A DNA stretch of 64,000 nt, taken from assembly GCF_019977235.1 (NCBI RefSeq), contig NZ_AP024646.1, positions 2,790,001 through 2,854,000 on the forward strand. The letters are read 5' to 3'. The notes under the pieces are model-generated. The model had not been told where the DNA came from, did no database searches, and saw only the letters and a list, made by a program, of their open reading frames with translations. The DNA is from Arthrobacter sp. StoSoilB5. Its GTDB lineage: Bacteria > Actinomycetota > Actinomycetes > Actinomycetales > Micrococcaceae. A program made the position numbers and the translations under genes. Below are positions 41,876 to 50,140 of this stretch, in pieces; the first letter of the stretch is position 1, and the number at the start of each line of letters is the position of its first letter.

Positions 41876-44587
41876 CTAAATGATGTTGTGGCGAAAGTGC
41901 TTGTCCAATGCCACCGCCAGAGAAGCCAGCAGGGCGACGCCGAGGATGCGCAGCCACGCTTCTGCTGACAACGGAGCGGTGTGGAACACGGCGTTCATGG
42001 AGGGCAAGTAGGTTATGGCGGCCTGTCCGGCTGCTTGGATGAGAACACCCACCACAAGCCAACGGTTGCTGAACGGACGGAGCTTCCACACGGAGCGGGT
42101 CAGCGACCTGCAGCTGAACAGGTAGAAAACCTCCACCATGACGAACAGATTGACGGCTGACGTCCGCGCTTCCTCAAGCGTGGATCCCTGGCCTGTTTCG
42201 TATTCGAAGATCCACCAGGTACCACCAACAAGGAGAACCGAGACAAGCAGGATCCGCAGCGTAAGCGTCCAGGTCAGCAGGGACTGGCGGGGATCCCGGG
42301 GAGGCCTGGACATCAGGCCGGGCTCCTTGGGCTCGAAGGCGAGCATGAGGCCAAGGGCGACAGCCGTCGTCATGTTGATCCATAAAATCTGCGTCGGCAG
42401 GATGGGCAGGGTCAGCCCCATGACGATGGCCACCAGGATGACCATGCCTTCTCCCATATTGGTTGGGAGGGTCCAGATGATGAATTTAACCAAATTGTCG
42501 AAAACGTTCCGGCCTTCCTCGACCGCGGCCTCAATGGTGGCGAAATTATCATCGGTCAGCACAATGTCCGATGCCTCCTTGGCTACCTCTGTTCCGGAAT
42601 GGCCCATGGCGATGCCGACGTTGGCTTGGCGAAGTGCCGGTGCGTCGTTGACGCCGTCGCCTGTCATGGCGACGACATGGCCTTTGTTTTGCAGTGCATC
42701 GATTAGGCGCAGTTTCAGCTCCGGAGACACCCTCGCAAAAACTGATGCCGTGTTGACGGCCGCCAGCAGTTCATCCTCACTCATGCCTTCAAGGTCGGTG
42801 CCCGACAGGGCTGTGGCGGCGGTTTTTCCGCCGTCAAGACCAACAGCTGCGGCGATCGCGGTGGCCGTTCCGAGGTGGTCTCCCGTGATCATTTTGACCG
42901 CGATGCCGGCGTCCCGGCAGGATCGTACAGCGCCTGCAGCTGCCGCCCGCGGAGGATCGTACATCGCCTGAAAGCCGGTGAACACGAGTCCTTCAAGCGG
43001 CGGTGCAGCATCGATTGCCGGTTCTTCGTCCAGGCGATTCATGGCTGTTGCGAGTATTCGCAGGCCGCATCCGGCGAGTTCCTCAGCAGCCCGGCCGATG
43101 GTCCCGACGTCGAGCGGCTGGGAGCTGCCGTCAGCGCCCATTTGGCTGGAAGAGAGTTCCAAAACACGTTCGAGGCTTCCCTTGACAAGGAGCAGGCTAC
43201 CGGATTTCTCGCCAGCGTCCTTGTGGAAGCTTGCCATGTATTGGCGTTCGTGGGTGAACGGGATGCTGCCCTGCCGGGGATTCCGGGAAACGAAGCGCGG
43301 GATGTCCACCCCGTCCTTGCCCGAAACGACGATCATTGCAGCTTCGGTAGGGTCACCCCGTACATGCCACTGGCCATCTTCCTGGAAGACGGTGGAATCG
43401 TTGCAGACGGCACCGGCTACAAGGCACCACTGCAGCGCAGCGTCACCCGCGGTGGCCTTGCCTGTGGTTTGCCCAGGGGAAATAGGCACAATGCTACCTT
43501 CGGGACCGTATCCGGTTCCTGTGACCTCGTAGTGGCAGGCGGGCGTCCTGATCGCGGTCACGGTCATCTGGTTTTCAGTGAATGTGCCCGTCTTGTCCGA
43601 GCAGATCACCGTGGTGCTCCCCAAGGTCTCTACAACAGGAAGCCGCCGCACCACGGCGCGTCTGCGTGCCATCCTCCTCACTCCAATGGCCAGCGTCACG
43701 GAGACGGCAGCCGGCAGTCCTTCAGGTATGGCACCCACCGCCAGGGCGACTGCGGCCGTAAACATTCCGGCCGGATGCTGGCCCCGGCCCACCCCAATGA
43801 TGAAAGCAACTGCGGCCAATCCGAGGATTGCCACAGTGAGTGTCATGCTGAATGAGGCCAGTTTGCTGGTAAGGGGAGTGGGTGCCGGGGTGACTGCCCC
43901 CATGAGCCGCTGGATCTCCCCGAGTTCCGTCTCGCCGGCAATGGCCACGACGATTCCGGCACCGGTGCCTGTGGTGACCAGGGTGCCTCCGTAGAGCATG
44001 TTGCGGCGGTCGGCCACAGGTGTGGTGAGCGGCAGGACGACTTCGTCCTTGCTCACAGGTTCTGATTCCCCTGTCAGGGCGGACTCGTCAACCCGTAGGC
44101 CGGAAGTACGTACCAGCCGGATGTCCGCGGGAACCTTGTCGCCTGCTTCCAGCAATACGAGGTCTCCCGGTACCAGGTATTCGGAGGGGACCTCCATCCG
44201 GGTACCCCCTCTGACCACGACGCTGCGCGTCGGAACAAGTGAGCGCAACGCCTCCAACGCCGCCTCTGCGCGGACTTCCTGGATGAGTCCGATCACGACA
44301 TTGACGATCACAACACCAACAATGACTCCGGTGTCCACGTACTCGCCGAGAACCATGGTCACGATGGCCGCAGCAATCAGTACGTAGACCAGGGGATTGT
44401 TGAACTGGTGGCCCGCCGAGCGCAGAAACCCGCTCCGGGCAGCGCGCGGGAGCACGTTCAGTCCGTATGCCTGCCTCCGGCCCGCAATTTCCTCCACCCT
44501 GAGGCCGCGAAACGCATCCGCTTCCAGGAGCAGCACCACTTCATGGGCGTGCAGGCTATGGTGGGCCGGCTCGGTGCCATTCTTCAT
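41876..44587 (-). CDS. P-type cation ATPase, CtpF/PMCA-like
   Basis: A 903-residue P2-type ATPase, nearly the length of mycobacterial CtpF (about 905). Seen: N-terminal cation-ATPase domain, the actuator DESALTGESEP, phosphorylation motif CSDKTGTFTENQM (Asp near residue 333), hinge TGDGVNDAPALRQANVG near 640, and about ten TM segments with a C-terminal cation_ATPase_C block (SRPPRDPRQSLLTW). It probably exports Ca2+ or Mn2+. It lies in the leftward unit driven from about 50.05 kb, between a polysaccharide deacetylase and a membrane protein. CtpF belongs to the DosR regulon of M. tuberculosis. Confidence 0.9.
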   Translation of the reverse strand: MKNGTEPAHHSLHAHEVVLLLEADAFRGLRVEEIAGRRQAYGLNVLPRAARSGFLRSAGHQFNNPLVYVLIAAAIVTMVLGEYVDTGVIVGVVIVNVVIGLIQEVRAEAALEALRSLVPTRSVVVRGGTRMEVPSEYLVPGDLVLLEAGDKVPADIRLVRTSGLRVDESALTGESEPVSKDEVVLPLTTPVADRRNMLYGGTLVTTGTGAGIVVAIAGETELGEIQRLMGAVTPAPTPLTSKLASFSMTLTVAILGLAAVAFIIGVGRGQHPAGMFTAAVALAVGAIPEGLPAAVSVTLAIGVRRMARRRAVVRRLPVVETLGSTTVICSDKTGTFTENQMTVTAIRTPACHYEVTGTGYGPEGSIVPISPGQTTGKATAGDAALQWCLVAGAVCNDSTVFQEDGQWHVRGDPTEAAMIVVSGKDGVDIPRFVSRNPRQGSIPFTHERQYMASFHKDAGEKSGSLLLVKGSLERVLELSSSQMGADGSSQPLDVGTIGRAAEELAGCGLRILATAMNRLDEEPAIDAAPPLEGLVFTGFQAMYDPPRAAAAGAVRSCRDAGIAVKMITGDHLGTATAIAAAVGLDGGKTAATALSGTDLEGMSEDELLAAVNTASVFARVSPELKLRLIDALQNKGHVVAMTGDGVNDAPALRQANVGIAMGHSGTEVAKEASDIVLTDDNFATIEAAVEEGRNVFDNLVKFIIWTLPTNMGEGMVILVAIVMGLTLPILPTQILWINMTTAVALGLMLAFEPKEPGLMSRPPRDPRQSLLTWTLTLRILLVSVLLVGGTWWIFEYETGQGSTLEEARTSAVNLFVMVEVFYLFSCRSLTRSVWKLRPFSNRWLVVGVLIQAAGQAAITYLPSMNAVFHTAPLSAEAWLRILGVALLASLAVALDKHFRHNII

Positions 44588-44604
44588 CGGGCAGCATCCT
44601 TGGT

Positions 44605-45564
44605 CTAGCCGGCCAAGAGCGCATCGAGAGTCACGAAATCGAATCCGGCGGACCTTGTCCCTTCAATAATGAGCGGCAAAGCGTCCGCATCCAGGGTGCT
44701 GCCGTCGTCAGGATTCGAACCGACATGCATGAGGATGATGCCGCCCGGCTGCAGACCCCCCAAGACCCGTTGGACTACGGATTCACGGGCCATGCCTCCG
44801 CTGGTTCCCTTCCATCCGAGAGTGTCCACGCTCCAGCGCACAGGCACATAGCCGAGGCCGTTGACGGTGTTGATGGTCCGGGAGTCGCGGTCTCCGAAGG
44901 GGAACCGGAAGAAAGGCCGGGGCGCACCACCTGCCGCAACTATCGCCGATTCGGCGCGTCCGATTTCGTCAGCGATCATCGGGTCCGTCAGCTGGGTGAA
45001 AGCAGTGTGGGTCATCGAATGGTTGCCCAGCCGGTGCGCTGCTGCCATTATCCGTGCCACGCCGTCCGGATTGGCTGCTGCCCAGGTTCCTGTCAGGAAG
45101 AACGTCGCCCGGACGTGTTCGCGGTCGAGCGTGGACAGAATGCTTTGAAGTCCGGCCGCATTGGCGCCGCCGTCGAAGGTCAAGGCAATCTGGTTTCCAG
45201 CTCCTGGAATCGACGTCACGTCTTGTCCAAGGAGCCACTCTGGAAAGGGGAGGGCAGGCGGCGCGGCCGTGGTGGATCCGGGTACGGTGGGCACTGGATC
45301 CGGTAGGGGAACCAGGGATGGCTCCGTGGTTGGCGTCGCGTCTGGGGAGGAAGGCGTTGGACTGGCAGGGGAACTTGCCGCATGTGTCTCCGGTGATGCA
45401 CCCTGGGTCGCGGCGCCAGGTGATCCATTTGGCCGCAAGGTGAGCATCAGCGTAACGCCCGCCGCAAGCACCGCCAAGGCGGCCAAAAGCACGACGGCGA
45501 CCACCCGCCGTCGTGCCTTGCTCCTGGGCGGCAGGTCTTGTGACGGCAGGCCGTTCCCGGTCAC
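44605..45564 (-). CDS. membrane-anchored polysaccharide deacetylase (NodB fold)
   Basis: A 319-residue protein with an N-terminal signal anchor (VVAVVLLAALAVLAAGVTLML), a Ser/Pro/Thr-rich linker of about 60 residues, and a NodB domain from about residue 115. Motif 1 reads LTFDGGAN, where classic deacetylases have TFDDG, so the second Asp (metal ligand) is a Gly; a TFD(A/G)GAN variant is recurrent in actinobacteria. Motif 2 is intact (GNHSMTH), and motif 3 is FRFPFGDRD. It would de-N-acetylate a cell-wall polymer outside the membrane. It overlaps the DUF4389 gene by 4 bp. Confidence 0.87.
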   Translation of the reverse strand: MTGNGLPSQDLPPRSKARRRVVAVVLLAALAVLAAGVTLMLTLRPNGSPGAATQGASPETHAASSPASPTPSSPDATPTTEPSLVPLPDPVPTVPGSTTAAPPALPFPEWLLGQDVTSIPGAGNQIALTFDGGANAAGLQSILSTLDREHVRATFFLTGTWAAANPDGVARIMAAAHRLGNHSMTHTAFTQLTDPMIADEIGRAESAIVAAGGAPRPFFRFPFGDRDSRTINTVNGLGYVPVRWSVDTLGWKGTSGGMARESVVQRVLGGLQPGGIILMHVGSNPDDGSTLDADALPLIIEGTRSAGFDFVTLDALLAG

Positions 45565-47012
45565 GGGTAGCCGTCCTGTTGGTTTGGACCCGGAGGCCGC
45601 ACCACGTCCGGCTCGTCAGGGCCCTGGTCAAGCCGGAACGGAGGGTACTCGTCACGCATGAGCGCGCCGTACGCCAGGACGCGGTACACCCATCTGTTCA
45701 GGCCCATGATGAAAGCAAAGAGTGCTTGGGGATACCTGCCGGTGAACAGCAGGATCACCAGGGCGACAAGCACCAGCAAGCCAAGCAACGACAATCCTCC
45801 GCCGCGGTCGCCCACCAGACCGGCGGCTCCGTCCTGCGTGCGCCACGCCCACGTCGCTGTGCCAGTGATCGCCCCGACAATGAGCAAGTGCGGGATAAGC
45901 AGGAACCAGGACTTAACCAGCACCAGGCCACGGGAAAGACGCGCTGGATAGTCAATGTCCAGGTCGGCAGGGTAGTTGGCGTGTGCAAGTGTGAAGGGCG
46001 GGTACTGATCCGTGCCGCCGACGGCGTAGACGTAGAAAGCCACGCGCCAGGTCCACCTGAGGACGCCCACGTTGAACTGGAAGAGCGATTGCGGGTAGCG
46101 GCCCGTGAAGAGAATGGCAAACCACGCTACAAAGGTGGTCACCACGAAGGCAAACCAAAGGAAGAACAACACGAAGAAATGTGGAATCGCAAGGAACCAT
46201 TTCACCAGCCACATCCATCGTGTGAGGGTCGGATCCAAATAGCCCCCCAAGCGAACCGGATAGCCAATGGTCCCTGCGGCTGCTGGCTGTTGCCCAGCCA
46301 CGAAGGGCGCTTGTTGGACCGCCGGCGCAGAAGTGCCGCCGTGCCTGCCAAGTCCTACGGCGCCGGCCACCAAGAGCGGCACTCCGAGGACCAGGGCAAG
46401 TGTGCCGGCGAGCAGCAGGCCCGTTGCCGCGGGCTTAATCAGCTCTGATCGGAAGCCTGCCTGGAGGTCGGCGGAAACGCCCTCGCTTGCGTCGGCATTC
46501 ATGACAACCACGGTCCAGCTGCCCGCGGAAATGTTCCATGTGAGTTCCTGTCGTCCCGGACCGGAAGCGGAGGCTGCCCACAAGGGTTGGCTGGCGGGTG
46601 GGGCCGGTGTGGACGACCCGGGGATGTCCCGGTAGACGGGGCGGAATGGCTGGAACTTAACTTCCTGCAGCTCCGTATGGTGGACTCCCTTCAGATAGGC
46701 ATCAACATCGGCCTGGGGCGCAACGCCGATAAAAAGCCGGCCATCAGGTTTGTCCGGTGTTGCCCTGAGCCTGAGCGTGCCCACGTCAAAGGGGAGCCTT
46801 TCGGGAGTTCCCTCGCCGATGGCATCCAGTTGTGGAGAGACCAACGCGTACGATGCCACGGTGTAGCGTTCCGTACGGGAAGTGAAGTAGCCTTCATCGC
46901 CCTGGCCCGAGGCCAGTAGACCGGCCGCTGCCCCTCCCGTAGTGAGCGCGAATCCGAAGATTGACAGAATGATCCCGACGACGAGCATTGCGATTGACGC
47001 TGGTTTTGGCAT
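45561..47012 (-). CDS. membrane protein with two DUF4389 domains
   Basis: A 483-residue protein: TM segment at residues 5-30, an extracytoplasmic beta-rich region (to about 190) and a second TM. Two DUF4389 repeats follow, each with the signature KW(F)LAIPH or KSWFLLIPH and FTGRYPQ(S/A)LF(Q/A)F, then (W)R(V)..Y..L and QYPPF/EYPPF. The repeats are at about residues 265-350 and 355-470. Function of the family is unknown. It lies between the ABC exporter pair and the deacetylase in the long leftward unit. Confidence 0.87.
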   Translation of the reverse strand: MPKPASIAMLVVGIILSIFGFALTTGGAAAGLLASGQGDEGYFTSRTERYTVASYALVSPQLDAIGEGTPERLPFDVGTLRLRATPDKPDGRLFIGVAPQADVDAYLKGVHHTELQEVKFQPFRPVYRDIPGSSTPAPPASQPLWAASASGPGRQELTWNISAGSWTVVVMNADASEGVSADLQAGFRSELIKPAATGLLLAGTLALVLGVPLLVAGAVGLGRHGGTSAPAVQQAPFVAGQQPAAAGTIGYPVRLGGYLDPTLTRWMWLVKWFLAIPHFFVLFFLWFAFVVTTFVAWFAILFTGRYPQSLFQFNVGVLRWTWRVAFYVYAVGGTDQYPPFTLAHANYPADLDIDYPARLSRGLVLVKSWFLLIPHLLIVGAITGTATWAWRTQDGAAGLVGDRGGGLSLLGLLVLVALVILLFTGRYPQALFAFIMGLNRWVYRVLAYGALMRDEYPPFRLDQGPDEPDVVRPPGPNQQDGYP

Positions 47013-47014
47013 GG

Positions 47015-47779
47015 CTACAGTTCTTTCCTCTTAAAAGCCAACGTTGCCAACACGACGGCGGCCACTGCGGCAACAAGCCCCGTAACCACAGGCCAAACCG
47101 GCGAAGGATGTGCTTGGTTCGCTGTTATGGCGGCAGCCAGCCCGGGGACACCCGCCGGGGAATAGCTCGCCAACGGATCCCATGCTCCGCCCACTGCCAA
47201 CAGGGCGTACAGGCCAAGGCCAGCCCCGGCGGCGCCTGCCGGGGCCGGAATCAGGACCGAAAAGAGTTCCATGAAGGCGAGGATCAGGAGGGCGAAGAGG
47301 AGGAGCAGAATCGCCGGACCCCAAAGCCGGCCGGCGGGTGCGTCGCCAAAGACAAGTAGCGTGACCAGCCACGTTGCCAGGGTGCCAAAGCTAATCGCGA
47401 CGGTGAGGAAGAGCCCGTGGGCCGCTGCTTTGGCGGTGATGAACGTGCTTCGCCGCACAGGCTTGGAGAGTACGAATGCCGCAGTGCCTTCGCGGACCTC
47501 GGTGGAGACCATTCCGCCGTACATGATGATGATGGCGAACAGGATGATCTGGGACAGATTCTTGATCCACTGCCCGTACGCGTCGGCAAACGTTGCCGGG
47601 GGCAGGGTGATCGACCCTTGGGACCCGGCGGTGAGTGATCCCAGGAGTTCAGGAGTTATCCGGGCAAGCGGCGGGCCGGTGACGGCAAAGAAGACCACCA
47701 TCGCAGGAAGCACCCATATGCGCCACGTATGGACTATCTCCTGGGCTTCCTTGCGGGCGAGGACTGAAAAGCTGTTCAC
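47015..47779 (-). CDS. ABC-2 type exporter permease
   Basis: A 254-residue permease with six hydrophobic segments. The N-terminal LARKEAQEIVHTWRIWVLPA is the amphipathic start usual in ABC-2/NosY-type proteins, and KPVRRSTFITAKAAAH matches their cytoplasmic loop. It overlaps the ATPase gene by 4 bp (ATGA) and is followed by DUF4389 after 2 bp. Together with the ATPase it should form an exporter, substrate unknown. Confidence 0.87.
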   Translation of the reverse strand: MNSFSVLARKEAQEIVHTWRIWVLPAMVVFFAVTGPPLARITPELLGSLTAGSQGSITLPPATFADAYGQWIKNLSQIILFAIIIMYGGMVSTEVREGTAAFVLSKPVRRSTFITAKAAAHGLFLTVAISFGTLATWLVTLLVFGDAPAGRLWGPAILLLLFALLILAFMELFSVLIPAPAGAAGAGLGLYALLAVGGAWDPLASYSPAGVPGLAAAITANQAHPSPVWPVVTGLVAAVAAVVLATLAFKRKEL

Positions 47780-48768
47780 GGCACCGGGTCTCCAACGAGT
47801 TCGAGGAAGATGTCTTCCAGACTGATCTCGGTGCTTTCCAAACGCACCAGGCCCGTGCCCTGGTCACTGACCATGGTGGGAATCTCGTGCTGGGCGGCAG
47901 CCACATCCGATACCCGCGCCAGGATTTCGCCCCGAGGACCGGGATGCACCGATATGCTCCAGTTCCTTCCGGCGATTGCTTGGGCGAGCCTCTCGGCGCC
48001 CGTACTGACCTCCACTGCGATTGTCTGTTGTCCGTGCCTGGACCGGAGTTCTTCCATCGAGGATTGGGAGAGGACCCTGCCCTTGTTAAGGATGGCCACT
48101 GAGTCACAAACGCGCTCCACGTCGCTGAGGAAATGCGTTGAGAAAAACACAGTAGTCTGCCCCCGCAGGCCACCGATGAAATCCAGGAGTTCCCTCCGGC
48201 CGCCGGGATCCAGCGCGCTGGTGGGTTCGTCCAGCAAAAGTAGTTTGGGCGCGTTGATGAGGGCCTGTGCCACGCCCAGGCGTTGACGCATTCCCCGGGA
48301 GTACTTCCCGATTGCCTGGTTGTTTCCGTCCAATCTCATGAAGCCCAGCAACTCCTGGACCCGATCGGCCAGAGGTCCGCCCTTGAGCCCACATAGCCCG
48401 CCAGCGAGCTGCAGGGTTTGGGAAGCGGTCATCCAGCCGTAGAAGGCCGGAACATCAGGGAGATAGCCAACCTCGCGACGGACCTGGGGGGCTTCCGAGG
48501 CGACATCCATGCCGAGTATGCGTAGGCCGCCGGACGTAGCGCGGGACAGGCCCGTCATGATGCGGAGCAGAGTGGTCTTTCCTGCACCGTTGGGGCCCAG
48601 GAAACCGAAGATCGACCCTTCGGGCACGCTGAGGTTGACCGCATCGAGGGCAATTTTGCGTCCGAATGCTTTGGTCAAGCCCGTGCATTCGATCACAGCA
48701 CGTGGGCTTGCTGACTCCGGGAGAGGAGCTTTTTTGGCTGGAAGCCGCGTCTTCTGGTCCGGTTCCAT
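47776..48768 (-). CDS. ABC exporter ATPase (CcmA family)
   Basis: A 330-residue ATPase with Walker A GPNGAGKTT, signature YSRGMRQRLGVAQALI, Walker B LLLLDEPTSALDPGG and the switch His in FFSTHFLSDVERV. A C-terminal extension of about 90 residues after NKGRVL is typical of the CcmA/NatA group. It pairs with the adjacent ABC-2 permease. Its ATG lies 2 bp after the stop of the universal stress protein. Confidence 0.9.
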   Translation of the reverse strand: MEPDQKTRLPAKKAPLPESASPRAVIECTGLTKAFGRKIALDAVNLSVPEGSIFGFLGPNGAGKTTLLRIMTGLSRATSGGLRILGMDVASEAPQVRREVGYLPDVPAFYGWMTASQTLQLAGGLCGLKGGPLADRVQELLGFMRLDGNNQAIGKYSRGMRQRLGVAQALINAPKLLLLDEPTSALDPGGRRELLDFIGGLRGQTTVFFSTHFLSDVERVCDSVAILNKGRVLSQSSMEELRSRHGQQTIAVEVSTGAERLAQAIAGRNWSISVHPGPRGEILARVSDVAAAQHEIPTMVSDQGTGLVRLESTEISLEDIFLELVGDPVP

Positions 48769-48769
48769 C

Positions 48770-49216
48770 TCAGGTAGCGTTTTCGGGAGAATGCACGACG
48801 ACGACGGGGCAGTGGGCGTGCGCGACGACTGCGGAACTCACTGAGCCGAGAAGGAGGCCACCAAAGCCGCCGTGTCCGCGGCGGCCGACGACGACGAGTG
48901 CTGCATGCTTGCTGCCCTCTACCAGGGCGGCCCGGGCCGAGCCTTGGACAAGTCGCCGGCTGACGTTCTTTGGCAGGTCGGCCCCGAAAGCCTCCACGAG
49001 GGCGTCTTCCAAATGCTTCTCGGCTTCATGGGCGAACCCGTCGATGCCCATCGCCAGGTAGGCCTCGTATCCGAGGGGAAGTTCCCAACAGGCCCACGCT
49101 TCCATAGGCGCGTTGAGGGCCGTTGCCAAATGTTGGCCTTGGCGCAACGCTTCCACTGACGCTTGGGAGCCGTCGACGCCCACGATGATCTTGCTGGGAT
49201 CCAAACGTCCAGCCAT
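48770..49216 (-). CDS. universal stress protein
   Basis: A single UspA domain of 148 residues: KIIVGVDGSQASVEALRQG at the start and VVVGRRGHGGFGGLLLGSV, the ATP-binding GxxGHGGF pattern, near the end. It shares this unusual GRRGHGGFGGLL block and an MGI.GF segment with the Usp at 63192, indicating recent duplication. Start at 49216 has AGGAG upstream and overlaps the flavodoxin stop by one base (TGATG). Confidence 0.9.
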   Translation of the reverse strand: MAGRLDPSKIIVGVDGSQASVEALRQGQHLATALNAPMEAWACWELPLGYEAYLAMGIDGFAHEAEKHLEDALVEAFGADLPKNVSRRLVQGSARAALVEGSKHAALVVVGRRGHGGFGGLLLGSVSSAVVAHAHCPVVVVHSPENAT

Positions 49217-49683
49217 CAGGCACTCCTCTTGGTTGCTTTGGTCTTCATTAGCGTTAGGAGCTCCCCGCCCCAAGTACGCGCCCGCTCGGTCTCACCGGCC
49301 AGGAGTGGACCTTCCGTGCCCCCCACGTAGAAGGGCATGGGCTTGCTCACGAGAGTTGCACCTGCCTTTTTCAGTTGATGGGAGATCTTCTTGGCCGCAT
49401 CGCCGTGGATGAATAACTTGACCCGGGTGTCAAAGGCAGCGGCAAGGATTCCGGAAAGTCCCTGAGTCCCAACATCGGTTAAGGCTTGCATGGTCTTGGG
49501 TGTAGGCCGCCAGCCGTTGATGGGGCTACCCACTACCAACAAGTCGCCAGCCGACACATCCCCACGCCGGAACTGTGCTGCCGGCACTGTCCTGGCATTC
49601 GCTGATCCCAGACCAGAGGCCACAGCCTCCGCGATTGCCTTGGTGTTTCCGTAAGCGGAGTCGTAAACAATAACCGCCTTCAT
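49216..49683 (-). CDS. flavodoxin-like protein
   Basis: A 155-residue flavodoxin-fold protein with the FMN phosphate loop DSAYGNTKAIAEAVA at residues 8-22 and VVGSPINGWRPTP (the 50s-type loop) mid-protein. It could act as an electron carrier in the low-oxygen response suggested by the island. It overlaps the DUF3040 stop by 4 bp. No dedicated reductase is nearby. Confidence 0.88.
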   Translation of the reverse strand: MKAVIVYDSAYGNTKAIAEAVASGLGSANARTVPAAQFRRGDVSAGDLLVVGSPINGWRPTPKTMQALTDVGTQGLSGILAAAFDTRVKLFIHGDAAKKISHQLKKAGATLVSKPMPFYVGGTEGPLLAGETERARTWGGELLTLMKTKATKRSA

Positions 49684-50012
49684 GGTGTTTCCTCGTCTTT
49701 TCCGTAGTACTCGAGCCTGGAGGCTGCGGCCTTCCTGCGGGAGGGACGGGCATCCATGAAGAGAGTTGCCCAGTAGGTGCCACCGCCCATCACCATGAAG
49801 CCAGTTATTCCGAGTACTGGTTCACCCAGCGCGACGCCAGCCAGCAGCAAACCCAGTCCTGACAGGCCAACAAGGACTCCCCGGACGGCATGCTTCCAGC
49901 GGATTCGTCCCAGGTCTTCCATGCTCATGAGGGCGGCCAGCCTGGGGTCCTCTTCTTCGAGACCCCGCGCGATCTTGTCCAGTTCCAGCCTCTCGAAGTT
50001 GGATAGTTCCAT
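49680..50012 (-). CDS. DUF3040 membrane protein
   Basis: First gene of the leftward unit, 110 residues. The N-terminal LSNFERLELDKIARGLEEEDPRLA is the DUF3040 signature (L...E...L..IE..L...DP), followed by two TM segments (GVLVGLSGLGLLLAGVALG and LGITGFMVMGGGTYWA) and a basic tail. AGGAGG lies 7 bp before the ATG at 50012; the longer upstream frame is noncoding. It shares the divergent promoter region with PEP synthase. Function unknown. Confidence 0.87.
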   Translation of the reverse strand: MELSNFERLELDKIARGLEEEDPRLAALMSMEDLGRIRWKHAVRGVLVGLSGLGLLLAGVALGEPVLGITGFMVMGGGTYWATLFMDARPSRRKAAASRLEYYGKDEETP

Positions 50013-50067
50013 GGTTTTTACCTCCTGCTCTCTTGTCCAGCATGGGCGGCTGTCAGGTGGCGAAACA

Positions 50068-50081
50068 GGGCCAAAAGTCAC
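50068..50081. promoter_or_regulatory. DosR-like box 1 in the divergent promoter
   Basis: GGGCCAAAAGTCAC matches 11 of 14 positions of GGGACTWWAGTCCC when read on the minus strand. It is 56 bp before the DUF3040 start and 60 bp before the PEP synthase start, so it could serve both directions. Confidence 0.5.
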
Positions 50082-50091
50082 AGCGGGCCAG

Positions 50092-50105
50092 AGGACCAAA
50101 GACCC
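50092..50105. promoter_or_regulatory. DosR-like box 2 in the divergent promoter
   Basis: AGGACCAAAGACCC matches 11 of 14 positions of the DosR consensus. It is spaced 24 bp (start to start) from box 1, about two helical turns, a spacing compatible with cooperative binding. Confidence 0.5.
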
Positions 50106-50140
50106 TCCCCATGCAGTAGCCCGGCGTCCAGAATCAAGGC

